18,978 bases of DNA from Methylococcaceae bacterium (GTDB lineage Bacteria; Pseudomonadota; Gammaproteobacteria; Methylococcales; Methylomonadaceae): positions 1 through 18,978 of the forward strand of contig JABFST010000289.1 of assembly GCA_013140465.1 (NCBI GenBank). Direction: 5' to 3'. Positions 1-7,914 of this stretch are shown here, in pieces; position 1 is the stretch's first letter; every line of letters begins with the position of its first letter. A program made the position numbers and the translations under genes. The notes under the pieces are model-generated. The model was not told the origin of the DNA, searched no databases, and worked only from the letters and a program-made list of their open reading frames with translations.

Positions 1-163
1 TGCCCAGCCCTGCGGAAAAGTGCCCGCCGGAGATGCTCACGGTGTGGGTCAGGTAGTCACGCAGTTCTTTGGCGAGCGGCTTGAGCTGGTCTTTGCTGAG
101 TTCGCGGACGTCGGCGGGGCTGTTGATAAGGCTCAACAAGGGGTAGTTTAATAAGGTATTCAT
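1..163 (-). CDS. dxs: 1-deoxy-D-xylulose-5-phosphate synthase, N-terminal fragment (cut by window edge)
   Basis: Only the first 54 or so residues lie in the window; the gene continues beyond base 1. The peptide begins [16 protein letters not shown] and runs through PADVRELS and LAKELRDYL to [14 protein letters not shown]. This matches the start of DXS, where the VS-x-GGH-x-x-x-LG stretch is part of the thiamine diphosphate domain. DXS condenses pyruvate with glyceraldehyde 3-phosphate in the first step of the MEP isoprenoid pathway. The ATG lies 2 bp after the copD stop codon, so co-transcription and perhaps translational coupling with copD are likely. No strong Shine-Dalgarno is visible. Its position behind hopanoid genes fits a role in supplying precursor for squalene. 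Confidence 0.93.
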   Translation of the reverse strand, partial: MNTLLNYPLLSLINSPADVRELSKDQLKPLAKELRDYLTHTVSISGGHFSAGLG

Positions 164-165
164 AA

Positions 166-1830
166 TTAATAGAGAGGCTCGCGGTAGAACATCAGAATGA
201 TGCCAATCTGAAACAGGGCGGCAACAGAAATAAAACCGGCATACTCTTTACCCGGCTTGTCGAGTTTTAATTCTAGCCAGCGACCACAGGCTAGAATTAG
301 GGAAAACACCCCCATAGTGGTGTGTCCCACTTGGATTAAGAACGCACTTTTGGCCTGAAAGCCAACATGCGAATGGGTCAGCAACATCAGGCCGCCAAAA
401 GCCGCCAAAAACGGGAACACAAATGGTAGCTTGCTGTCGGCTTTTTTGGTCAAACGCGCACTCAGTTCAAATAGGCCCAGCACAAACACCAGCAAGGTGG
501 CGATGCGGTGCTGCAAGACTTCGCCATTATTGAAGGTGCTTTCCCAAAAACCAATCGGGCCTAGGGGCCAGGTTTCGGCATCGCTGCGGAAAAACAGAAA
601 AATACCCAAGCCGACAAAACCTAAAGGCCAATAGCGGGCATAGGGTATAGCAGGGTTTAGAAATGCGAACGGCGCAGGCAATTGCCGAATATAGGACAAC
701 ATGGCAAAAAAACTCATCGTCGTCAGAAAAATACCCGCAATATTGTGGTTGTAATTGGACCATTCAGTCGCTGCCAAAGACGGCACTTGACCAATAATGG
801 CTACCCGCCCTGCTTCACCTGCTATTAATGCGGTATGGCTAGGCGAGGTGATTTGGGGTATTTGCGGGGCAAAGGTATTCAGCACTTCTTGCCAAGTGGC
901 GGTTAGGCTTGGGATGTCTATCGCGGGGGGCTGTGATGCCAAGCTAGCCGCCGTAAACAATAAGGTGACTAACACAAAAGTCTCGGCTTCTATGTAATAA
1001 GGAACTCGGTGGTGCATAGGATAATAAGTGCCTGAGGCCTGATATGCCAACACCGCACGGCGGTTTAATCCGGCAAAGCCCAAGGCCAAGGACATCAAGA
1101 TAATTTTAACCATCAGCAAATTACCATACCCCGTGCCTATCAGGCCGTTCCAGCTATCGATATATTGCAGCGCAATCGGCAATCCTGTCACTAAAATCAT
1201 CACGACAGACACCATGCCAAAATGGGAAAACCGACTGAGTAAAAATGGCCACAAAGTGGTTTCAACTTGTTGGCTTTGGCGCAACAACCATAAGTTAACC
1301 AATTGGAAGACTCCACCTATCCAAGCCGCTGCTGCCAGTTGGTGGAACACCGTTAAGGCCATCAGGGTATAAGTGTTCTCAAAACGCCCCGCCGCATGGA
1401 CTAGCCAAGCACCCGAAACCAACATCGGTACGGCGACCGCAGCCGCTGTTAGCCAATGGCTTTTGGAACAGGAATTGACCGCTAACACACGCTGGCAGTA
1501 AATCGCCAAACCTAAGGTCAGCAAGGTACGGATAATGCCGCCTATAAATTGCGTCGTACTGGCAAATTCGGGAAAAGGCCAGCGGTCCAATATCGCCGTC
1601 ATCAACCAAACTTTGAGGATTATTTTAAAAAACTGCGCCGCCGCCAACCAAAACGCGCCTTTGTAAATCAACAGAATGGTTTTTTGCAACAGCACGGCAT
1701 TGTATCCGGCTTGATGTTGCCAAGGACGCAATACCAATAGCCCCCAAAACAAGCCGCCGATAGCCAGACAAAAACATATCAGATCCAGTCCACCGATGAG
1801 GGAATCAAGAAAATCCGCTATACCTGCCAC
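166..1830 (-). CDS. copD: CopD-family copper resistance/import membrane protein with a C-terminal multi-helix extension
   Basis: This is a 554-residue polytopic membrane protein. A CopD domain spans roughly residues 155-300. It shows H163 in [13 protein letters not shown]203 in [10 protein letters not shown], the block [24 protein letters not shown], and the final E-x-E plus ASLASQPP typical of the family. CopD proteins sit in the inner membrane and are thought to take copper from periplasmic CopC. Beyond the CopD domain, residues 360-550 add about five more hydrophobic helices carrying H441, H486, H488 and H503. The start is GTG at 1830, preceded by AAGGG at a good distance. It lies 9 bp after copC and 2 bp before dxs, so it is in the middle of the same operon. 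Copper import rather than export is inferred from the family. Confidence 0.85.
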   Translation of the reverse strand: MAGIADFLDSLIGGLDLICFCLAIGGLFWGLLVLRPWQHQAGYNAVLLQKTILLIYKGAFWLAAAQFFKIILKVWLMTAILDRWPFPEFASTTQFIGGIIRTLLTLGLAIYCQRVLAVNSCSKSHWLTAAAVAVPMLVSGAWLVHAAGRFENTYTLMALTVFHQLAAAAWIGGVFQLVNLWLLRQSQQVETTLWPFLLSRFSHFGMVSVVMILVTGLPIALQYIDSWNGLIGTGYGNLLMVKIILMSLALGFAGLNRRAVLAYQASGTYYPMHHRVPYYIEAETFVLVTLLFTAASLASQPPAIDIPSLTATWQEVLNTFAPQIPQITSPSHTALIAGEAGRVAIIGQVPSLAATEWSNYNHNIAGIFLTTMSFFAMLSYIRQLPAPFAFLNPAIPYARYWPLGFVGLGIFLFFRSDAETWPLGPIGFWESTFNNGEVLQHRIATLLVFVLGLFELSARLTKKADSKLPFVFPFLAAFGGLMLLTHSHVGFQAKSAFLIQVGHTTMGVFSLILACGRWLELKLDKPGKEYAGFISVAALFQIGIILMFYREPLY

Positions 1831-1839
1831 AACACGCCC

Positions 1840-2196
1840 TTATGGTAATACTGAAAAATGGATGACATCCTCGGTCAGATGCCCATCAGCCGCAAAAACC
1901 TTAAATTTGAGCGCGTACTCACCGACCGTCAAGGCGGGGATGTGGACAATGATCTGCCCCTGTTTTTTACCCATACTGGCAGTCAATAATTCTAATTTGT
2001 CGCCTTTGCGCACCAAAAAAATTTGCGACAGGCCCAATTCAATTTTTGAGTTGAAGCTCAACTCCACTTGGTCTGGCTTACGCGCGTGGATGGCGCGGAT
2101 TTTTAACGAGTAATCCGTTACCACAGCATGGGCGACTGCCTGTGCCGTCGCGGACAGACTCGCTATGATTAAGAGGTACGATAGCCACTTGCTCAT
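1840..2196 (-). CDS. copC: CopC-type periplasmic copper-binding protein
   Basis: This is a small exported protein of 118 residues. A signal peptide ends in AQAVA, so predicted cleavage leaves histidine (H23) as residue 1 of the mature chain. The usual CopC Cu(II) site consists of this N-terminal His plus the Asp and His of a DGH motif. Both are present, as D104 and H106 in FAADGHLTED, followed by the closing strand VIHFSVLP. The Met-rich Cu(I) loop seen in some CopC proteins is not evident, so this is probably a Cu(II)-only type. The start chosen is ATG at 2196; an in-frame TTG at 2202 is closer to the AAAGGG ribosome site and cannot be excluded. The gene begins 8 bp after the hpnO stop and is followed by copD. 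Confidence 0.88.
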   Translation of the reverse strand: MSKWLSYLLIIASLSATAQAVAHAVVTDYSLKIRAIHARKPDQVELSFNSKIELGLSQIFLVRKGDKLELLTASMGKKQGQIIVHIPALTVGEYALKFKVFAADGHLTEDVIHFSVLP

Positions 2197-2204
2197 GAAC
2201 AAAT

Positions 2205-3593
2205 TTACCCTTTTTTGCTTTTTAGGGCATGGCCCGCCAAGTTCTTACCCAAATCCCAAATTGATCCCGGCACTTGGTGGGTGTCGGCAATCGCTTTGTC
2301 AAACGCAGTGACTATGTGGTCACGGTCTTTTTGGTTTAAGTTTAAGGGCGGCAAAAGTTTGACGACATTCATACCATGCCCTGCCACTTGCGTAAGGATG
2401 TGGTGTTCTTTAAATAAGGGGATAGTCACCATTTGGCAGAACAAACCTTTGTTCGCGGCTTCTAACATGGCCCAAGCGGCTTTTAGGGTCAGGCTTTTGG
2501 GCGATTGAAATTCAATCGCGATCATCATGCCTTTGCCACGCGCTTCTTTTAAGAATTCATAGCGGCCTGACATGGCATTCAGGCTGTTGATAATGTCGGT
2601 ACCGACTGCCAAGCTGTTTTCGACCAATTTTTCTTGTTCCAGCACATGCAGGGTTGCCAAACCTGCCGCCATCGCCAAGTTGTTTTTGGCAAAGGTAGAG
2701 CCATGTACGACGGCCCTATCCATGCGGTTAAACACGCTGTCCATGATGTGGTGGGTAATCGCCACCGCACCCACGGGGGCAAAGCCGCCAGATAAGGCTT
2801 TTGCCATACAAATCATGTCGGGCTTAACGCCCCAATGGTCGATGGCCCAGAACTTTCCGGTACGGCCTAAGCCAGTTTGCACCTCATCGGCAACAAACAA
2901 AGTACCGTATTTTTTGCACAAGCGTTCGACTTCGGGCAAATAATTGTCATCGGGGACATTCACGCCTTTGCCTTGCACAGGCTCGACGATAAAGGCCGCC
3001 ACGTCTTTGTTGCTGAGTGCCTGTTCTAAGGCGGCAAGATCATTAAACGGCACGGCGCTGCATCCTGGCAGCAAACTACCAAAGCCTTCGCGGAAAATTT
3101 CTTCGCCATTAAGCGACAACGCACCCATAGTCAGGCCGTGGTAGCCGTGCTCGCAGAACACGATTTTGTCGCGCTTGGTGGTGTAGCGGGCAAACTTGAT
3201 CGCCGCCTCTACGGCTTCGGTGCCGGAATTGCAGAAGAATATTTTGTCGAGATTGTCGGGTGTGGTTTTTAAGATTTCTTTAGCCAGCAAACCGCTCAGG
3301 ATGGATACGTCCAATTGCACCAAATTAGGCAATTCGAGGGTAAGGGTTTCGGTTAAGGCACTAATGACCGTAGGATGGTTACGGCCTATCGCAAACACGC
3401 CGAAACCACTTAACAAATCCAGATATTCGGTGCCTTCTTGGTCGTAAAGATACTGCCCTACTGCGCGTTGGTAGTGGCGGTCATAGCCTATGGTCTTTAG
3501 CATCCTGACCATTTGGTTGTTCAGGTGCTGCTCGTGTAGGGCAAATTTATCAGTGCTATGTTGGGCAAAAAGTTCGGCAATGCTAAAAGTCAT
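2205..3593 (-). CDS. hpnO: Hopanoid aminotransferase (aminobacteriohopanetriol synthase)
   Basis: This is a 462-residue class III, PLP-dependent aminotransferase. Visible motifs are FFCNSGTEAVEAAIK (cofactor phosphate region), VEPVQGKGV, the class III signature LFVADEVQTGLGRTGKFW with D236, and MAKALSGGFAPVGA with the Schiff-base lysine K265. In hopanoid producers HpnO aminates the C35 end of ribosylhopane to give aminobacteriohopanetriol. Neighbouring hpnG and shc strongly favour this over an ornithine or acetylornithine aminotransferase. The ATG at 3593 is preferred because the longer reading frame, up to 3704, would run into hpnG and its extra residues are not family-like. No good Shine-Dalgarno is visible. 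The 70-bp gap to hpnG is the largest in this operon, so an internal promoter is possible. Confidence 0.86.
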   Translation of the reverse strand: MTFSIAELFAQHSTDKFALHEQHLNNQMVRMLKTIGYDRHYQRAVGQYLYDQEGTEYLDLLSGFGVFAIGRNHPTVISALTETLTLELPNLVQLDVSILSGLLAKEILKTTPDNLDKIFFCNSGTEAVEAAIKFARYTTKRDKIVFCEHGYHGLTMGALSLNGEEIFREGFGSLLPGCSAVPFNDLAALEQALSNKDVAAFIVEPVQGKGVNVPDDNYLPEVERLCKKYGTLFVADEVQTGLGRTGKFWAIDHWGVKPDMICMAKALSGGFAPVGAVAITHHIMDSVFNRMDRAVVHGSTFAKNNLAMAAGLATLHVLEQEKLVENSLAVGTDIINSLNAMSGRYEFLKEARGKGMMIAIEFQSPKSLTLKAAWAMLEAANKGLFCQMVTIPLFKEHHILTQVAGHGMNVVKLLPPLNLNQKDRDHIVTAFDKAIADTHQVPGSIWDLGKNLAGHALKSKKG

Positions 3594-3663
3594 AATAACG
3601 GTAACAAGTTCAAAAGAGGGGATGCGACGTTCAAACGGGCAAGGCAGAACGCTTGGGATTAAG

Positions 3664-4374
3664 CTAATTGCGCGGGGTATCGTTAAGCTCAAGCTGCTCG
3701 GCAACCGCTTCCAGCGTTTTCATCGCGGCATTAAAATGTAGGCCCAGCTTTATCAAGCGGGGTATTTGGGTAGGATGCCGCAACAGGAATACCAACAATT
3801 TCCACAATTCAATCTCGCCATTGGCATTCAGCGCGTAACTCACGGCGGGCGGCAAATCCATTGAGGCCGGATCGGCTATCGCGCGGATGCTGAGAAAAGG
3901 CAGCGCATATTGCCAAGCCACCCTAGCCACCGCGACACTCTCCATGTCTACGGCAATCGCGCCAGTTTGTTCGTGTAGCCGCTGCTTATCTTTGCTAAAT
4001 GCAACCATTGCCAAAGTCTCCACCAAATCGCCCGTATACACGGTGTGTGACGTTTGCAAACGGTCTAGGGTATGGGTGTGCCAAAACACATCCATCGTCA
4101 GTTCTTCGGTATCGGCCGCAATCAATCGCTCCGCGACAACTAAATCACCCGAACGTAAGTCAGGGCTTAACGCACCCGCACAGCCCCAACTTATCAGTCG
4201 ATTTACACCATTGGCAACCAACAACTTGGCGGCTTCCGCTGCATTGGCAGCACCCGCACCCGAACACGCCACCCACACTTTATCGGTCAGCGCCAAACAA
4301 CCGCCTTTGGCAACAGTGCTTGCGGTCAGCGTAGCCAGCTCTTCGGGCAGGGCAACAACGATGCCAATAATCAC
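3664..4374 (-). CDS. hpnG: Adenosylhopane phosphorylase/nucleosidase HpnG
   Basis: This is a 236-residue member of the nucleoside phosphorylase (PNP/UDP) superfamily. It shows GIVVALPEE at the N-terminus, CSGAGAANAAEAA, LISWGCAGAL (glycine-rich), SGDLVVAERL, and the substrate-binding DMESVAVARVA with its acidic residue. HpnG removes adenine from adenosylhopane, the product of HpnH, to give a ribosylhopane (phosphate) that HpnO can use. The preferred start is GTG at 4374. It overlaps the shc stop as GTGA, a common translational coupling arrangement, and leads straight into the conserved first strand. A GTG at 4413 would add 13 residues but has no ribosome site. Paralogous MTA/SAH nucleosidases are the main alternative; the context argues against them. 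Confidence 0.87.
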   Translation of the reverse strand: MIIGIVVALPEELATLTASTVAKGGCLALTDKVWVACSGAGAANAAEAAKLLVANGVNRLISWGCAGALSPDLRSGDLVVAERLIAADTEELTMDVFWHTHTLDRLQTSHTVYTGDLVETLAMVAFSKDKQRLHEQTGAIAVDMESVAVARVAWQYALPFLSIRAIADPASMDLPPAVSYALNANGEIELWKLLVFLLRHPTQIPRLIKLGLHFNAAMKTLEAVAEQLELNDTPRN

Positions 4375-6344
4375 TTTGTGTTTAGCTCGTTGCGGTAGCG
4401 GGCTAACGCCCACAAGGGGAAGAATTTGTCATAACCGTGGTATTTAAGATAGAACACTTTAGGGAAGCCTGGCGCAGTAAAGCATTTGTCATTCCAAACG
4501 CCATCCGCTTGTTGGTGATGCAAGATAAAATCTATCCCAGCCTTCACTTCGGGGCTGTGTGCTTCTCCTGCTGCCATCAATGCCAAGGTGGCCCAAGCGG
4601 TTTGGAATGCAGTGCTAAAACGGTAGCTGCCGCTGACGCTTTTGTCGTGGTAGCTGTAGTTGTCTTCGCCCCAGCCGCCGTCTTCGCGTTGCACGCTTTT
4701 TAGCCAAGCCACGGCTTTGGTGTACAGCGGATCGGTTTTTGGTAACGCGGTTTGTTCTAGCGCCAACAAAATGGACCAAGTGCCGTAAATATAGTTGGTG
4801 CCCCAACGCCCAAACCATGAACCGTCGGCTTCTTGTTCGCTACGGATATAGTTGATGGTGCGTTCCAAGGCGGGCAGGTATTCATCGTGGTCTTGGGCGA
4901 CTTTTGCCATCAGCATCGCGCAACGTCCGCTGACATCAGAGGTGGGCGGGTCTAATAACGCGCCATGATCAGCAAACGGGATTTCATCCAGATAATAATA
5001 GGTGTTGTCCACGTCGAATGCGCCGTAGCCGCCGTTTTTAGACTGCATTCCGACTATCCAACGGGTAGCGCGGTGGATGGATTCGTCCAAATGCGGCAAA
5101 CCTGATTCCGCCATTGCAAACCCTACTACGGCGGTGTCATCGACATCTGGGTAATAGGGGTTTTCAAATTGGAACGCCCAACCACCGCCAGCCAAATCAG
5201 GCTTGGAGATGCGCCAATCACCCGGTTCGTCAGACAGTTGTTTGCTTTTCAGCCAGTCGTAGGCACGCGTTAACGCAGGGTTAGCGATTTTTTGATCGCT
5301 AGCCTTGCCTTTGTCGGCTTCTTGTAAGGCCAAGGCCGCCAAAGCAGTGTCCCAAACAGGTGACAAGCAGGGCTGGCAATAGGCGTCGTGTTCGTTGATG
5401 ACCAATAATTTGTCGATGGCTTTACGCGCAGTGACGATCAGCTCGTGGTCTTTAGGCATCCCTAACAGCAACAAGGCTTCATAAGCACCCATCATCGCAG
5501 GGCAAATACCACCTAAACCGTCTTCGCCGTTTAAGCGTTCGATAATCCAGTTTTTGGCTAATTCCAGCGCATGTTCATGGGCTTTTTTCGGAATCAGCGG
5601 ACGCGTGGCGCGGCCCAAAAAGTCCAGCCCCAAGAAGATTTTATTAAGCAGGGTGCGTTCAGGGAAATAATGTTGTTCTTGGTCAGGATGGGTGACAAAA
5701 AGTTCCAGTATCTGCGTTTTGCTCGGGTTTTTAGCCGTGGCTTTTAAAGTGCATAGGATAAACAAAGGCACCATTACGGTTCTGGACCAATACGAGACTT
5801 TATCCAAATGGAAAGGAAACCATTTGGGCAGCAACATGATTTCGACGGGAATGTAAGGCACACCACGCCAAGGCAATTGTTCAAACGTTGCCAAGGCAAT
5901 ACGCGTAAACACGTTAGCTTTTGCCGCGCCGCCTTTGCTGAGGATATAGGCACGCAAACGCACCATGTGTCCGTCGTCAGGGGAATCGCCCGCCAATTTT
6001 AAGGCGTAATACACTTTTACGCTGCAACTGATGTCACCAGGGCCGCCCGTAAACAGCGGGTAACTGCCGTCTTCTGCTTGGCGCGAGCGCAAATAAACCG
6101 CAATCTTGGCTTGCAGGGCCAGGTCGATTTCACCCAAATAGTGCATCATCAGAATATATTCTGATGGAATCGTGCAATCGGCTTCCAATTCAAACACCCA
6201 ATAGCCGTCGGGATTTTGCAAGCTCAGCAGCTTGTCTTGCGCACGGCTAATGGCTTTGTCGAGGTTATAGGGTTTGGCATAAATTGCCGTTGCTGAACTG
6301 GCAACTGTGCCGGACGGTGTTTGGGTCTGTGCGTCAGTAAACAT
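4371..6344 (-). CDS. shc: Squalene-hopene cyclase
   Basis: This is a 657-residue terpene cyclase of the usual length. The catalytic acid motif DVDD is at residues 400-403, within YYPDVDDTAVVGFAMAE. Several QW repeats (Q-x-x-x-G-x-W and variants) are visible: QNPDGYW near residue 43, QAEDGSY near 89, QSKNGGYGAFD near 434, then QEADGSWFGRWGTNYIYG, QREDGGWGED and QQADGVW towards the C-terminus. The protein ends in the family block FYLKYHGYDKFFPLWALARY. It cyclises squalene to hopene/hopanol as a monotopic inner-membrane enzyme. The ATG at 6344 has AAGGA 8 nt upstream, and the gene starts 11 bp after sqs. Its 3' end overlaps hpnG. It is also called hpnF in hopanoid nomenclature. Confidence 0.97.
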   Translation of the reverse strand: MFTDAQTQTPSGTVASSATAIYAKPYNLDKAISRAQDKLLSLQNPDGYWVFELEADCTIPSEYILMMHYLGEIDLALQAKIAVYLRSRQAEDGSYPLFTGGPGDISCSVKVYYALKLAGDSPDDGHMVRLRAYILSKGGAAKANVFTRIALATFEQLPWRGVPYIPVEIMLLPKWFPFHLDKVSYWSRTVMVPLFILCTLKATAKNPSKTQILELFVTHPDQEQHYFPERTLLNKIFLGLDFLGRATRPLIPKKAHEHALELAKNWIIERLNGEDGLGGICPAMMGAYEALLLLGMPKDHELIVTARKAIDKLLVINEHDAYCQPCLSPVWDTALAALALQEADKGKASDQKIANPALTRAYDWLKSKQLSDEPGDWRISKPDLAGGGWAFQFENPYYPDVDDTAVVGFAMAESGLPHLDESIHRATRWIVGMQSKNGGYGAFDVDNTYYYLDEIPFADHGALLDPPTSDVSGRCAMLMAKVAQDHDEYLPALERTINYIRSEQEADGSWFGRWGTNYIYGTWSILLALEQTALPKTDPLYTKAVAWLKSVQREDGGWGEDNYSYHDKSVSGSYRFSTAFQTAWATLALMAAGEAHSPEVKAGIDFILHHQQADGVWNDKCFTAPGFPKVFYLKYHGYDKFFPLWALARYRNELNTK

Positions 6345-6355
6345 AAGATAGGTCC

Positions 6356-7456
6356 TTAAAGGTCTAAGTTGGCTTTTGAGGAAGCTATGGAATAAGTCCA
6401 GCCCGGGCTTTTTAACTCACGGCTAGTTAAATTAAACAACAGGCTGAGCAAGAGATTGCTGCGCCCTGCTACTTTGCTGGCCAATATCGTGGCCTTTACG
6501 CTTTTGCGGGTGATCTTGACTTGATCGCCGGATTTAAAATTGAGGTTTTGTTTGATTTTTTTCAAGGTCAATACCGCCATGCCTAAAGCCCACAGACAAA
6601 AATTACGGATACCGACCTCGTGAGCCGGAATCTTTTGTGTGTAAATCAGGGCTTGGTGCAAATGCGCATCGGCGATGCTAATCAGGCGGCTTAGGCCCAG
6701 CCGAAAATGTTCGTCATCTGTAGTGAGATTTAGGGTTTTTAAATCGAACCCCGCCTCGTTAAAAATGTCTTGTGGTAACCAGCACACGCCACGTTCGGCA
6801 TCATCCCAAATATCTTTGAGGATGTTGGTCATTTGCAAACCTTGACCAAAGCGCACCGACAACTGCATAAGCTCTTCGCGGTGCGCGGCGATTTCAGGCG
6901 AATAATGGCAGAACAATTTTGCCAACATCTCGCCCACACAACCCGCGACGTAATAGCAGTATTTGTCGAGGTCGGCAAGGGTCGGCAAGCCGTCATGCAA
7001 ATTTTGCGCTTGGAAAATCGGCATCCCGTCCGCCATTGTTTCTACGCAACAGGCCAAGGCTTCGATTTGGGCTTCGTCATAACTATGGGTGATTTGGATG
7101 ACCCTAGGCAAAACATGGATTAAGGTATGCTCAGCAGGGCTGGTTTGTTCGGACAACAGCGGCGCGAGGTCTACCGCAAACGGTTCGGCATTAAAACCAG
7201 TTTTGACTACGTCTATAAATTCGGAACAAAAATACTTTTTTTGGTTGGGCGATAGCGACACCTCGTCTTCAATGGTGTCAACAATACGGCACAACAAATA
7301 AGCGTTAGCCACTGGACCGTAAAGCGCAGACGGCAATTGGGGGATAGTGAGCGCAAATGTCCTGGAAACGCCTTCAAGCAACAACGTCTGAAAGTCATCA
7401 TCCGATAATTGGCTTAATGATTTGGGGTCGTCCAAAGAAACGGGGGGCTTGCTCAT
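6356..7456 (-). CDS. sqs: Squalene synthase (farnesyl-diphosphate farnesyltransferase type)
   Basis: This is a 366-residue all-alpha prenyl condensing enzyme. The first aspartate-rich motif DTIEDE is at residues 60-65, after GVSRTFALTIPQLP and AYLLCRIV. The second, NILKDIWDDAERG, is at about 211-223 and is followed by CWLP. AGCVGEMLAKLF lies between them, and the NFCLWALGMAVLTL block near residue 287 sits where the NADPH-dependent half-reaction region lies in eukaryote-like squalene synthases. It therefore probably makes squalene from two farnesyl diphosphates alone, without the HpnC/HpnD/HpnE trio, none of which is in the window. Phytoene or dehydrosqualene synthase is the alternative. It is first in the leftward operon, just upstream of shc. 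The ATG at 7456 lacks a clear ribosome site. Confidence 0.88.
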   Translation of the reverse strand: MSKPPVSLDDPKSLSQLSDDDFQTLLLEGVSRTFALTIPQLPSALYGPVANAYLLCRIVDTIEDEVSLSPNQKKYFCSEFIDVVKTGFNAEPFAVDLAPLLSEQTSPAEHTLIHVLPRVIQITHSYDEAQIEALACCVETMADGMPIFQAQNLHDGLPTLADLDKYCYYVAGCVGEMLAKLFCHYSPEIAAHREELMQLSVRFGQGLQMTNILKDIWDDAERGVCWLPQDIFNEAGFDLKTLNLTTDDEHFRLGLSRLISIADAHLHQALIYTQKIPAHEVGIRNFCLWALGMAVLTLKKIKQNLNFKSGDQVKITRKSVKATILASKVAGRSNLLLSLLFNLTSRELKSPGWTYSIASSKANLDL

Positions 7457-7541
7457 GATGGCGTGTGTTCAACTGGTTTTAGTGCTTAGAGGGTGGCAAT
7501 CATAGCGTGTTTGTTGGTATTTTGCAAAGCAATGTTGTTTT

Positions 7542-7558
7542 ATTGGCAACACGCCAAT
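7542..7558. repeat. Perfect 6-bp inverted repeat, possible operator
   Basis: ATTGGC-N5-GCCAAT lies about 85 bp upstream of the sqs start. It has no T-tract, so a protein-binding site is more likely than a terminator, but such short repeats also arise by chance. Confidence 0.35.
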
Positions 7559-7727
7559 TTAAGTGGGCTGCACAGGCGTTTATAGGGAATAAAAACAGCA
7601 AATTAGGTAACTTTGTTGCATTTGTGCAAATCGTTTAAAAAACACCCCAAACTTGCCCTAATGGAGATATTTTCGCGCAAACACTGGAGTCGTTCAGTAA
7701 AAGATAGTATTCTAGTCTGTAATAGAT

Positions 7728-7765
7728 AAGCGATTGTATTATATGGCAGGACTGCATAATCGCTT
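7728..7765. promoter_or_regulatory. 8-bp perfect inverted repeat with 22-bp spacer, possible operator
   Basis: AAGCGATT at 7728-7735 is matched by its exact complement AATCGCTT at 7758-7765. The arms are 30 bp apart (about three helical turns), which fits binding of a dimeric or looped regulator to one DNA face. In RNA the stem could gain a G-U and a U-A pair. It is about 150 bp upstream of hpnH. No known regulator motif was recognised. Confidence 0.4.
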
Positions 7766-7857
7766 AAGAACCAACACTAAAATACAGCGATAGATGTTAT
7801 CAATCAAGCTGTTGTTTTATTTCCACAGACAGGTTGGTTCGCAATATCTAGGTTGTT

Positions 7858-7890
7858 TTAAGGGCAAAAAATCAGCCCTTAACCGTTTTT
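7858..7890 (+). terminator. Intrinsic-terminator-like hairpin in the hpnH leader (possible attenuator)
   Basis: The stem TTAAGGGC (7858-7865) pairs perfectly with GCCCTTAA (7875-7882) around a 9-nt A-rich loop. It is followed by CCG and five T (7886-7890). The T-run ends 8 bp before the hpnH ribosome site, so termination here would block hpnH and the genes after it. No gene ends just upstream on this strand. A 5'-leader attenuator is therefore more likely than an ordinary end-of-gene terminator. Confidence 0.5.
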
Positions 7891-7898
7891 ATCATTTT

Positions 7899-7914
7899 GG
7901 AGGGTTTGCTAGTG
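7899..7914 (+). promoter_or_regulatory. Ribosome binding site fixing the hpnH start at GTG
   Basis: GGAGGG at 7899-7904 is followed by 7 nt and GTG at 7912. This is an almost ideal Shine-Dalgarno. It rules out the in-frame TTG at 7897, which overlaps the motif, and gives an N-terminus (MGVPLRQQL) like that of other HpnH proteins. Confidence 0.85.

Larger units (their letters stand above)
7457..7911. other. 455-bp divergent intergenic region between sqs and hpnH
   Basis: No convincing gene lies here. It is A+T-richer than its flanks and must hold the promoters of both hopanoid units. On the minus strand a TATAAA-like -10 is visible (7579-7584), without a matching -35. On the plus strand no convincing sigma70 pair was found; the best candidate, TTGTAT at 7734 with CATAAT at 7755, has a spacer of only 15 bp. 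Inverted repeats at 7542-7558, 7620-7631 (ATTTG-TG-CAAAT) and 7728-7765, and a terminator-like hairpin at 7858-7890, suggest regulated expression. Confidence 0.7.

Noticed and set aside
3594..3704. N-terminal extension of hpnO by 37 residues
   Set aside because: The extra residues overlap the end of hpnG, are not family-like, and the ATG at 3593 gives a normal HpnO start.
3887..4447. 186-residue plus-strand frame antisense to hpnG and the shc end
   Set aside because: Low-complexity Ser/Ala/Pro composition typical of a shadow of a coding strand; hpnG is certain on the other strand.
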